Assembly (NCBI GenBank): GCA_021805955.1
Contig: JAJZDO010000957.1
Span: forward strand, 1-7,577
Source: Acidobacteriota bacterium
GTDB taxonomy: Bacteria > Acidobacteriota > Terriglobia > Terriglobales > Acidobacteriaceae
Length of the DNA: 7,577 bases
Direction: 5' to 3'
The position numbers were made by a program, and so were the translations under genes. Every line of letters begins with the position of its first letter. Position 1 is the stretch's first letter. Under the pieces are notes generated by a model. The model worked only from the letters and a program-made list of their open reading frames with translations, did no database searches and was not told where the DNA came from. Below, one piece after another: positions 1 through 5,454 of the stretch.

Positions 1-417
1 GCAAGGATTTGCGCCGGCCTTGGCGTGGACACTGCCCGCAAGCCCCTTCGCCTCGTCCGCATGGCAGGTCGCGCACTGTACCGCCGCCGGATGGTCCGGA
101 TGCGGATATTGGTGGATGGAAGAATGACAATCGCTGCAAGCCAGGCTGCCGTGAATGCTGGAGTGAAACAGCGTCGCATCCACGCCGACGTTTTTCCCCG
201 ACGCATCCTGCATCGTCTTGTCCGCATGGCAGGACAGGCAGTCCGCATCCTTCGCCAGCAACGCCCGAGGAATCGCCAGCATCAAGAAGACAAAAAATCC
301 TGCGATCAGCAATCTCGTGCCGATCGCAGGTCTCGCGGCATCGGACAAGTCGCTGTGGAACTTGCGCTCGCACCTCCGCAACGCAACCCCTGCGGAAAAC
401 AGTTCAGATACAAGCAT
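1..417 (-). CDS. Secreted multihaem c-type cytochrome (partial, C-terminus beyond left edge)
   Basis: Reading the minus strand, an open frame carries three haem-binding CxxCH motifs: CLSCH (residues 60-64 from the ATG at 417), CSDCH (94-98) and CATCH (115-119). The last visible codon is a Cys (NPC at the edge), probably the start of a fourth site. Histidines such as those in FHSSIHG and SVHAK are candidate distal haem ligands. A hydrophobic segment (about residues 36-54, LLIAGFFVFLMLAIPRALL) precedes the first haem and is a signal peptide or membrane anchor, so the protein should be periplasmic. Its likely role is electron transfer in a respiratory chain. The start is uncertain. The ATG at 417 has no clear ribosome site and gives a long N-region. 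Alternatives are an ATG at 510 and a TTG at 348, the latter giving a more ordinary signal peptide. It lies behind the monohaem cytochrome on the same strand with no terminator between, so co-transcription is likely. The exact subfamily is not recognised. Confidence 0.85.
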   Translation of the reverse strand, partial: MLVSELFSAGVALRRCERKFHSDLSDAARPAIGTRLLIAGFFVFLMLAIPRALLAKDADCLSCHADKTMQDASGKNVGVDATLFHSSIHGSLACSDCHSSIHQYPHPDHPAAVQCATCHADEAKGLAGSVHAKAGANPC

Positions 418-611
418 CCGGCCGGCGCTACCGCTGCAGAAATCATCAGACCCGAGGCCAGCCGGACTGCTGTGGAGGAACACCGTCGGTACGGAGGAAA
501 TCGTATGCATCGGGTCTTTGACCCCTGCCGCGTTCTTTGCGCGGAAAACCAAACAAAATACAGTTCACCAGGTTGCTACGCGCCGCCAGCTTCCCCCATT
601 GCCCGAAACGA

Positions 612-935
612 CTACTTTTTCTGCAACGTGCGAATGTAAGCGACCACGTCTTTGATTTGCGCGTCGGACAGCTTGCTGGCATAGGCTGGCATCTTGCCTT
701 TTCCATTTTTTACAGTGGCGACATAGTCGGCCGTCGACGTCTTCTTTGCCTCCGGCGTCAGGAACGATGGCACTTTCATCATTTTCCCTACCGGGGAGCT
801 CGCGCTGCCATCGGCCGCATGACACATGGCGCATTTGCTTTTGTACACATCCGCCCCGCCGCTTTGCGCCAGCATGGTACACGTTGCCATACCGACAAAC
901 ATCAGAGTGGCCAATACTGTCTTGTATCGATTCAT
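612..935 (-). CDS. Small secreted monohaem cytochrome c (class I type)
   Basis: This 107-residue protein begins with a hydrophobic export signal (residues 1-24, charged MNRYK then a core ending near MLAQ). It has one haem-attachment motif, CAMCH, at residues 35-39, followed by the class I pattern H-A-A-D-G. The probable axial ligand is Met82 in GKGKMPAY, and the C-terminal helix (about 89-105, LSDAQIKDVVAYIRTL) is typical of the family. It should act as a periplasmic electron carrier between larger redox complexes. The start is the ATG at 935 rather than the upstream in-frame ATG at 1058, because AAAGGA sits 8 bases before it and the signal peptide begins there. The next gene downstream on the same strand is a multihaem cytochrome, suggesting a redox operon. 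A Crp/Fnr-like site and a -10 box lie upstream. The physiological partner cannot be told from the sequence. Confidence 0.93.
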   Translation of the reverse strand: MNRYKTVLATLMFVGMATCTMLAQSGGADVYKSKCAMCHAADGSASSPVGKMMKVPSFLTPEAKKTSTADYVATVKNGKGKMPAYASKLSDAQIKDVVAYIRTLQKK

Positions 936-1017
936 ATCGCTGTCCTTTGACAAACTGGATTGAGTTGTTCTTTCCAGAAACTGCACTTGCCCTACTGTCC
1001 GCGTGTCAACCGGTGAG

Positions 1018-1023
1018 AATATA
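1018..1023 (-). promoter_or_regulatory. Putative -10 box of the cytochrome promoter
   Basis: On the minus strand this reads TATATT, five of six matches to the sigma-70 consensus. A start near 1010-1011 would give a leader of about 75 bases before the cytochrome ATG at 935. There is no good -35 hexamer at the usual spacing. That is expected if an activator bound around -41 (see the inverted repeat at 1045-1058) replaces it. Assigned by eye only. Confidence 0.4.
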
Positions 1024-1043
1024 CAACTTGGTGGCCGAGTGGC

Positions 1044-1059
1044 TGTGATAGGTATCACG
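1044..1059. promoter_or_regulatory. Crp/Fnr-family operator candidate
   Basis: The sequence holds the perfect inverted repeat GTGATA-GG-TATCAC (1045-1058). Read with its flanks it is TGTGA-N6-TCACG, one mismatch from the Crp consensus TGTGA-N6-TCACA. It also contains TGAT-N4-ATCA, the inner part of an Fnr/Dnr site. Its centre (1051.5) lies about 40.5-41.5 bases upstream of the start site predicted from the TATATT box at 1018-1023. This is the class II activator position, so the cytochrome genes on the minus strand are the likely target. The CE15 remnant starts 170 bases away on the other side. Which family member binds, and whether the signal is oxygen, nitric oxide or a nucleotide, cannot be decided here. 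Confidence 0.5.
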
Positions 1060-1229
1060 CGTAAGAAGCCGCCAGATACACGCGCCGCCTCTCAATCTCG
1101 CCGGACTTGCAGCCCTCTCCCGCAAAAACCTATGTACGGTTTTGCGAGATTCTTTTGCCCGTTCCATATCGAATGTTAGTATGGACGCCGAACTAAATCG
1201 ATTTGGACGCGGACATCCAGAGGACACCC

Positions 1230-1865
1230 ATGCAAATCTCCATGCGCTTCGTTTCGACGCCGGCAACCATTTCCCTCTCCGCCGCACTCGCTCTATCGAG
1301 CTTCCCGGCACAGGCACAAAGTTCGGCAGCCAATCGCTCGCTGCCCCCTGCTGTCACCTTTACCGCCGACCAGGACCATCAGAACATGCTGCATCAACTC
1401 GGCATCCAGGCTCTGCGGCCCGGCCCCAACGGAAACCCCAAAGCTCCCGACCACGCGAATTACGACGGGTCGAAGGCCAACCCATTTCCCAATCTGCCGG
1501 ATGCGCTGACGCTCAACAACGGGCAAAAAGTCACCACCGCGCAAATGTGGTGGCAGCAGCGTCGCCCGCAAATCGTGCAGGCTTTCAACGAATACGTCTA
1601 CGGCTCCGTCCCACAAAATGTCCACAAAGTCACCTGGACCGTCGTCGCCGCCGAAAACGAGAACGTCGGCTTTCACCCCGTCATCGCCACCGAGTTGAAC
1701 GGCCACGGCGACAACGCCTCCTATCCGCTCATCAACGTCAACCTCCGCATGACGCTCGTCACACCGACCGATGCCAAAGGTCCCGTGCCGGTCCTGATGA
1801 TGTTCGGCCCCAGCAGCTTACGATGCGGGTTAGCCCGAGGCAGGCTGACAGACTTCCCAGGGTAA
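1230..1865 (+). pseudogene. CE15 glucuronoyl-esterase-like gene, 3'-truncated
   Basis: The ATG at 1230 is preceded by AGAGGA and opens a signal peptide of about 30 residues ending in PAQAQ, so the intact protein would be exported. The mature part resembles the N-terminal region of carbohydrate esterase family 15 and related secreted hydrolases: a Q-D-H-Q-N-M-L stretch, NYDGSKANPFPNLPDAL, the W-W-x-x-R-R-P-x-I segment near MWWQQRRPQIV, EYVYGSVP, and the strand PVPVLMMFG. Family members cleave ester links between lignin and glucuronoxylan. The homology stops at MMFGPSS (about 1815). The nucleophile motif, normally G-V-S-R-Y-G-K, and the rest of the alpha/beta-hydrolase fold are absent, and the frame runs about 16 residues into group II intron sequence before TAA at 1863-1865. 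An intact relative has roughly 400 or more residues and this retains about 195, so it should be non-functional. The 3' half is not elsewhere in the window. Confidence 0.8.
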
Positions 1866-2167
1866 TTCGCGCGACCTTCCCTGCATATACCCGCCGAATC
1901 TACCTCCTCACCTTCCGGATGGTATCGGGCTTCGAGTCTTGTGGCCCTCTCGCTAAAGTAAGGCCGCCTCTATTCGGTTCCTGTTCGTCGGGCCGCAGAT
2001 TTGCCTACAACTTCCTTCAGATTCCGCCTTGCGACGGGCACCCTTGCTGTTCGGCTAGCAGTTCCCACCATCAGGGCCTGCAGGGGAATTTCACCCCCAA
2101 GTCTCCAAAGTGACCACCGCTGCCACCTCAGTTGCGCTTACGCGCTGCGCGCCCATGCCTGGCGCGC
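1820..2167 (-). mobile_element. Group II intron (bacterial class C) 5' fragment, domain I to early domain II
   Basis: Read on the minus strand from 2167, the sequence follows the conserved 5' half of class C group II introns such as the Oceanobacillus iheyensis intron. Recognisable blocks in order are GGCATGGG (2159-2152), GGGTGAAA followed by CCCC, GAACTGCTAGCC, GCAAGGGTG, GGAATCTGAAGGAAG, GGCAAA, GAACAGGAACCGAATAGAGG, and the domain I closing block TTACCCTGGGAAGTCTG (1864-1848). After that a hairpin GTCAGCC...GGCTAAC (one mismatch) looks like the start of domain II. Domains III-VI, including the catalytic domain V and the branch-point domain VI, and the domain IV reverse transcriptase are missing, so it cannot splice or move by itself. 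The 5' end reads GCGCG instead of GUGYG, a change at the second base. It lies directly behind a terminator hairpin, the known class C target. The match is from memory; a covariance-model search would settle it. Confidence 0.85.
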
Positions 2168-2171
2168 CCAA

Positions 2172-2205
2172 AAGAAAAAGCGAGCCCTTAGGCTCGCTTT
2201 TTCTT
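2172..2205. terminator. Bidirectional intrinsic terminator
   Basis: This is a perfect 15-bp inverted repeat, AAGAAAAAGCGAGCC, loop CTTA, then its reverse complement ending in TTTTTCTT. It has a GC-rich core and A/T-rich flanks, so it works as hairpin plus U-tract on both strands. It lies 13 bases beyond the stop of the SYLF gene on the minus strand and would also end plus-strand transcription from the CE15 remnant. The group II intron fragment begins 5 bases downstream on the minus strand, so this hairpin is probably the insertion target. Confidence 0.9.
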
Positions 2206-2218
2206 CGTCGTGATTCAG

Positions 2219-2914
2219 CTACTGAGACTTGCGGAAATAGCGGGCCACGGTTCTGACAAATTGCCGGGCCGCTGGAGGCGTCGCTACATCGCCTTTAAGA
2301 ATCGTGTCGAACGGGATGTCATGGCCGTAAAAGGTACGCGTATCTTCCGTGTTCTGGTTGACAACCGTTCCATTTAAGTCGATCCCTGCAAAGAGGCCTT
2401 GGCTGCGCGAATAGGTCAGCAGCTCGGATTTCAAGGTGAGGTTTGTGGCTGCGGCCGCATTGCGTCCTACTGGACCCGCAGATGCTGCAGCATCGCCGCC
2501 AATCTTGAACTTGCTCTTCAATAGATCCTGCATGCCAAGCTGGTTGACAGCGATGAGCACCAGGTCCGTCGACTGACCGCCGATCTGGAAACCGAAACTG
2601 CCACCCGCCATCTGTACAAACGCCGGAGCGCTCCAACGACCGTCGCCTGTCCTACAAGTAACGACTCCCTGGCCATAGCTGCCTCCGACAACGAAAGCTG
2701 CCTTTTTGTATCCAGGAACGACAGCCACGCAGGTTGCGTTGGACATAATGCTCATCGGAATAGACTTGGCAGGTATCGACTCAATCTGGGTTATAACGTC
2801 GGACGCGGCATTCAGGCGACTCGCAAGTTGCTGCCGGCTCGAACCGGCAAAGGCCTGGGAGCCCATGAATGTAACGGCAACGGCACACGTGGCTACAACA
2901 AATTTGTTCATCAT
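2219..2914 (-). CDS. Secreted SYLF/Ysc84-domain lipid-binding protein
   Basis: This 231-residue protein has an N-terminal signal peptide (about residues 1-24, MMNKF then a hydrophobic core ending in AFAG) and a SYLF (Ysc84) domain filling the rest. Typical elements are C-V-A-V-V-P-G-Y-K-K-A-A-F-V-V-G-G (62-78), G-x-G-V-V-T-C-R (81-88), W-S-A-P-A-F (94-99), GGSFGFQIGGQSTDLVLI (104-121), KFKIGGDAAASAGPVGR (125-141) and SRSQGLFAGIDLNG (169-182). SYLF domains bind phosphoinositides in eukaryotes. In bacteria the proteins are envelope or secreted factors with poorly known roles, so function stays at lipid or membrane association. The ATG at 2914 (or the adjacent one at 2911) is chosen over the in-frame ATG at 3001, because the signal peptide begins there and GAGGAA and TGAGA lie just upstream. 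The gene is followed by its own terminator and looks monocistronic. Confidence 0.9.
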   Translation of the reverse strand: MMNKFVVATCAVAVTFMGSQAFAGSSRQQLASRLNAASDVITQIESIPAKSIPMSIMSNATCVAVVPGYKKAAFVVGGSYGQGVVTCRTGDGRWSAPAFVQMAGGSFGFQIGGQSTDLVLIAVNQLGMQDLLKSKFKIGGDAAASAGPVGRNAAAATNLTLKSELLTYSRSQGLFAGIDLNGTVVNQNTEDTRTFYGHDIPFDTILKGDVATPPAARQFVRTVARYFRKSQ

Positions 2915-2993
2915 AAATAATCTCAATTCCTCGCTCCCTTTTTCAGTGTGAACATCCATGGGAGCACCCATCTTCTTGCACTCTCCATAGACG

Positions 2994-3023
2994 TTTATCA
3001 ACTACAGATTACTAGGATGCCAA
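2994..3023 (-). promoter_or_regulatory. Candidate sigma-70 promoter of the SYLF gene
   Basis: The minus strand carries TTGGCA (3023-3018, five of six matches to the -35 consensus), an 18-base spacer, and GATAAA (2999-2994, four of six to the -10 consensus). Transcription would start near 2987, leaving a leader of about 70 bases before the ATG at 2914. It lies downstream of the regulator's terminator, consistent with an independent transcript. Assigned by eye. Confidence 0.4.
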
Positions 3024-3059
3024 AAAAGGTGAAGGAGTTGAAAAAAAAGGGCTAGCGCC

Positions 3060-3104
3060 AAAAAAAAAGGGTTGCAATGCGCGATTCCCTGCTCATTGCA
3101 ACCC
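3060..3104 (-). terminator. Intrinsic terminator after the NarL-type regulator gene
   Basis: On the minus strand, GGGTTGCAATG (3104-3094) pairs perfectly with CATTGCAACCC (3079-3069) around a 14-base loop, followed at once by nine T residues (3068-3060). This is a textbook Rho-independent terminator. It lies about 160 bases past the stop of the regulator gene, so that transcript would carry a long 3' untranslated region, or a separate small RNA ends here. A further run of eight T residues follows at 3048-3041 behind a weak GGC-GCTA-GCC hairpin. Confidence 0.88.
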
Positions 3105-3266
3105 CCGGATTCTCCCAAATCCTTAGTCGGTGAAATCATTACAATCCAATCGAGAACATTCGAAAAGAGTACGGATGTTGGCCCCCTTCCGTAACGTTAC
3201 GAATAGATAAGCGGTACTGACTTCCGCTGGCATTCACTTTGGCGCTGGATCAGCACTATGGCTCGG
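3105..3266. other. Structured intergenic stretch with palindrome CGTAACGTTACG
   Basis: No open reading frame is convincing here. The stretch contains a 12-bp perfect palindrome, CGTAACGTTACG (3190-3201). An inverted repeat TACGGA (3170-3175) with TCCGTA (3188-3193) overlaps it. A second, AGCGG (3210-3214) with CCGCT (3224-3228), follows. Together with the terminator at 3060-3104 this could be the structured 3' end of the regulator mRNA, a small RNA on the minus strand, or a protein-binding palindrome. The sequence does not decide between these. Confidence 0.35.
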
Positions 3267-4073
3267 CTACGGTTCCCCCGGCAAGTGAAACGGCGCTGCC
3301 GACAACATGGTCGTCGATCGATCTTGCGCGCGCATCGTAAGCGCGGTGCGGTTCTTGACTCCCATCTTCTGCATCAATTTGGTCACGTAGGATTTGACAG
3401 TGCGTTCTTCAATCTTCAAACTCCGGGCAATTTCCCGGTTGGAACTTCCATCGAGCAGTAAATTCAAAACCTGCTGCTCCCGACCCGTGAAACTGACCCC
3501 GGCTGTAACACCGGGACGCTGAGACTCGACAACCGCCAGCAGCCGACTAATAAGTTCTGCCTGCACGCGCCGCGGAGCCCAAATCGATCCTGAAGCCACC
3601 ATGCGAACCGCTTTCTCAAACTGTCCCGCCGTGCTGGCTTCATGCAGAAAGCCTTTCGCTCCCAGCATCAGCACTCTTAAAATTGCCTCTCCGCCCGATG
3701 CATGGGACATGACGATGATCGGCAAATCTGGATGTGCTGAGCGAATCGAAGCGATGACGCTGAAGATATCGGGTCCGGCATTCGCACCCACGACCACCAT
3801 GTTCACGGTTGAATCCGGTCCTCGTTCAGAACTCGGCAGAGAAGCAATGCCCTCCTTCATGATGTCGATTCCAGTATTTTTCTCGAACATTGCCTGCAAC
3901 CCGACAATGCGCATTGCATCGAGTCCCACAACATACACGCGAATTCGCGCCTCCGGCAGGCGAACCACGGTCCGTCTGTCTGCACCTGCGGCGGAGGTTG
4001 TCCTTACCGCGTGGAGTGAAGATGGATTCAGCGGCGGCACATTGCACCGTCTTTCATGGCGTTCAACAAACAA
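3267..4073 (-). CDS. NarL/LuxR-type regulator with an aspartate-less receiver domain
   Basis: The C-terminus (about residues 194-252) is a clear LuxR/NarL helix-turn-helix: F-T-G-R-E-Q-Q-V-L-N-L-L-L-D-G, S-N-R-E-I-A, ERTVKSYVTKLMQKMGVKNR. The N-terminal part (about 43-160) has the CheY-like receiver layout, including RSAHPDLPIIVMS and LGAKGFLHEA. The phosphorylation residues are changed: the acidic pair at the end of strand 1 is Gly50-Leu51 (VVGLD instead of VVDDH), the phosphoacceptor position after VVV is Gly96, and the conserved Lys is Glu145 (GFLHE). It is therefore probably not controlled by a histidine-kinase phosphorelay, and may respond to a ligand, a partner protein, or its own level. 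The start is a TTG at 4073 with GGGAG close upstream; a GTG at 4040 is an alternative, and the first 40 residues have no recognisable domain. It begins 18 bases after the dcd stop on the same strand, so the two are probably co-transcribed. The target genes are unknown. Confidence 0.88.
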   Translation of the reverse strand: MFVERHERRCNVPPLNPSSLHAVRTTSAAGADRRTVVRLPEARIRVYVVGLDAMRIVGLQAMFEKNTGIDIMKEGIASLPSSERGPDSTVNMVVVGANAGPDIFSVIASIRSAHPDLPIIVMSHASGGEAILRVLMLGAKGFLHEASTAGQFEKAVRMVASGSIWAPRRVQAELISRLLAVVESQRPGVTAGVSFTGREQQVLNLLLDGSSNREIARSLKIEERTVKSYVTKLMQKMGVKNRTALTMRAQDRSTTMLSAAPFHLPGEP

Positions 4074-4091
4074 GCTCTCCCACCGTGCAAC

Positions 4092-4646
4092 TTACAGCTT
4101 GGGTAACACGATCCCCTGCTGGTTTTGATATTTCCCTTTACGGTCTGCGTAGCTGATTTCGCAAATCTCATCGGACTGGAAAAACAAGATCTGGCATAAA
4201 CCTTCCATGGCATAGATACGGGCTGGCAGGGGAGTGGTATTGGAAATCTCGAGGGTAACAAAACCCTCCCACTCCGGCTCGAAGGGCGTCACATTCACGA
4301 TAATGCCACAGCGCGCATACGTTGACTTGCCCACGCAAATCGTCAACACGTCTCGCGGAATCTTGAAATACTCCACCGAACGCGCCAGCGCAAAAGAGTT
4401 CGGAGGAATCACCACCGAGTCTGCCTGCGTGGTCACGAACGAGCGCTCGTCGAAGTTTTTCGGATCAATCACCGTGCTGTTGACGTTGGTAAAGATCTTG
4501 AATTCGTCGGATACCCGCAGGTCATATCCGTACGAAGAAAGCCCGTAAGAAATCACTCCTTCGCGGACCTGTTTCTCGCTAAATGGCGTTATCATTCGGT
4601 TCTGGAGCGCATTTTCGCGGATCCAGCGATCACTCTTAATCGACAT
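4092..4646 (-). CDS. dcd: dCTP deaminase
   Basis: This 184-residue protein matches the dCTP deaminase/dUTPase-fold family across its whole length. It converts dCTP to dUTP (or to dUMP in bifunctional members), feeding dTMP synthesis in the cytoplasm. Diagnostic stretches are [10 protein letters not shown] (37-46), [10 protein letters not shown] (106-115) holding the equivalents of E. coli Ser111 and Arg115 (Ser108, Arg112), [19 protein letters not shown] (118-136) with catalytic Glu133, and the nucleotide-covering tail [13 protein letters not shown] (172-184). The enzyme works as a homotrimer. Whether it is mono- or bifunctional cannot be settled by eye. The ATG at 4646 has GGGGAGA just upstream. 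It is divergent from the HU gene, with 177 bases between the starts, and is followed after 18 bases by the NarL-type regulator. Confidence 0.96.
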   Translation of the reverse strand: MSIKSDRWIRENALQNRMITPFSEKQVREGVISYGLSSYGYDLRVSDEFKIFTNVNSTVIDPKNFDERSFVTTQADSVVIPPNSFALARSVEYFKIPRDVLTICVGKSTYARCGIIVNVTPFEPEWEGFVTLEISNTTPLPARIYAMEGLCQILFFQSDEICEISYADRKGKYQNQQGIVLPKL

Positions 4647-4743
4647 CTTTCTCCCCGTTCGGTTGGCATGCGCCAGCGGTGGCCCGCAGCGCGGTCCCGC
4701 AAAATAGTTGGCTTTAGGGCGAGTGTACGAGACTGCCGCTCCA

Positions 4744-4773
4744 TTGACAATCTCGAAAAGCCGAACCTAGCAT
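4744..4773 (+). promoter_or_regulatory. Candidate sigma-70 promoter of the HU gene
   Basis: A perfect -35 hexamer TTGACA (4744-4749) is followed after 18 bases by TAGCAT (4768-4773), four of six matches to the -10 consensus. Transcription would start near 4780, about 44 bases before the TTG start at 4824. No similarly clear promoter for the divergent dcd gene is visible in this region; TATTTT on its strand near 4712 is only a weak candidate -10. Confidence 0.5.
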
Positions 4774-4823
4774 GGTGTTACGCAACGTCGCGTGCATCCA
4801 ACAGTCTGAAGGGAGTCATTCAA

Positions 4824-5093
4824 TTGATCAAACAAGACGTGGTACATAAAGTTGCCGAACGTACCGGCCTTCCTCGAGTCAAGGCAGAGGCCGCCGTCGA
4901 TACCGTCTTCCTCAGCATGAAGAATGCTCTGGCCGCGGGCGACCGCATTGAACTGCGTGGATTTGGCGTTTTCAGCGTCAAACCCCGCAAAACCGGGATC
5001 GGACGCAATCCCAGGACTGGTGCGGAAGTGCCCATTGCTCCCGGACGCGCCGTCCGCTTCAAGCCAGGAAAAGAACTGCACCTGCTCGACTAA
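4824..5093 (+). CDS. HU-family DNA-binding protein
   Basis: The 89-residue product has the length and layout of HU/IHF proteins: helical N-terminus (IKQDVVHKVAERTGLPRVKAEAAVDTVF), then GDRIELRGFGVFSVKPR (39-55), and the DNA-embracing beta arm GRNPRTGAEVPI (60-71) with Pro63 as the likely intercalating residue, ending KPGKELHLLD. It should bind and bend the minor groove as a dimer and compact the nucleoid. The start is the TTG at 4824: GGGAG lies 9-13 bases before it, and family alignment demands a start right before IKQDVV. An ATG-like start further upstream would add about 50 residues not found in the family. A TTG start on an abundant protein may limit its translation. HU and IHF subunits cannot be separated by eye. 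Confidence 0.95.
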   Translation: MIKQDVVHKVAERTGLPRVKAEAAVDTVFLSMKNALAAGDRIELRGFGVFSVKPRKTGIGRNPRTGAEVPIAPGRAVRFKPGKELHLLD

Positions 5094-5454
5094 GTTTCCA
5101 TCTCGCGTACAACCGCACATTCAGCATCGGAATCTGTGCTTCGCGGGTTCGAATTCATGGGTCTGTGCCTATTGTCGGGCACACTTCACATAGTGCAGCA
5201 ATCAGGCCCGCAACAGTGTCCCCTAACGCAGGATCGTCCCTGGTCGGAGGGATTTCAAGCAAGATCTGCGACTGGATCGCGTCCCCTCCCGCGCGAGAAT
5301 GCCACCCTTCCTCTACAATCATGGGCGTGCCCCAGATGCAACCGAGACCGCAGCGGGATCAGAATTGTAAATGGGTGAGCCCAAACGCTTCGCCCATCGA
5401 CAAGCCCTGCGCTCATCGCCACCGGCCAGGTCCTGCAATGCAAGGGGCGAGAGC
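5094..5454. other. Intergenic region without a supported gene
   Basis: Reading frames here on both strands lack recognisable domains, ribosome sites or family resemblance. A short hairpin, TGTGCC (5164-5169) with GGCACA (5178-5183), has no T-tract and is at best a weak end for the HU transcript. TACAAT at 5314-5319 matches the -10 consensus at five of six positions and could start the exporter mRNA, but no good -35 lies 16-18 bases upstream. GGTTCGAATTC near 5147 looks like a tRNA T-loop but has no pairing stem. Confidence 0.5.

Noticed and set aside
50..240. Repeated GTCCGCATGGCAGG suggested a short direct repeat (near 57 and 220).
   Set aside because: Both copies are the reverse complement of haem-motif codons (CHAD), so protein constraint explains the similarity.
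25..639. Plus-strand frames of up to 204 codons at the left end.
   Set aside because: The opposite strand carries three in-frame CxxCH haem motifs and a signal peptide; the plus-strand frames are Arg-rich shadows.
3041..3068. Two adjacent A-tracts considered as an intrinsic DNA-bending element.
   Set aside because: The nine-base run is the T-tract of the minus-strand terminator, and the eight-base run probably belongs to a weak second terminator; no phased A-tract series is present.
3601..4128. A 175-codon plus-strand open frame opposite the regulator gene.
   Set aside because: It is antisense to a clearly conserved LuxR-type protein, has no recognisable domain and no ribosome site, and is explained by codon bias of the real gene.
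5140..5160. GGTTCGAATTC resembles the T-loop of a tRNA.
   Set aside because: The flanking five bases on each side do not pair, and no acceptor stem, anticodon arm or CCA end can be built around it.
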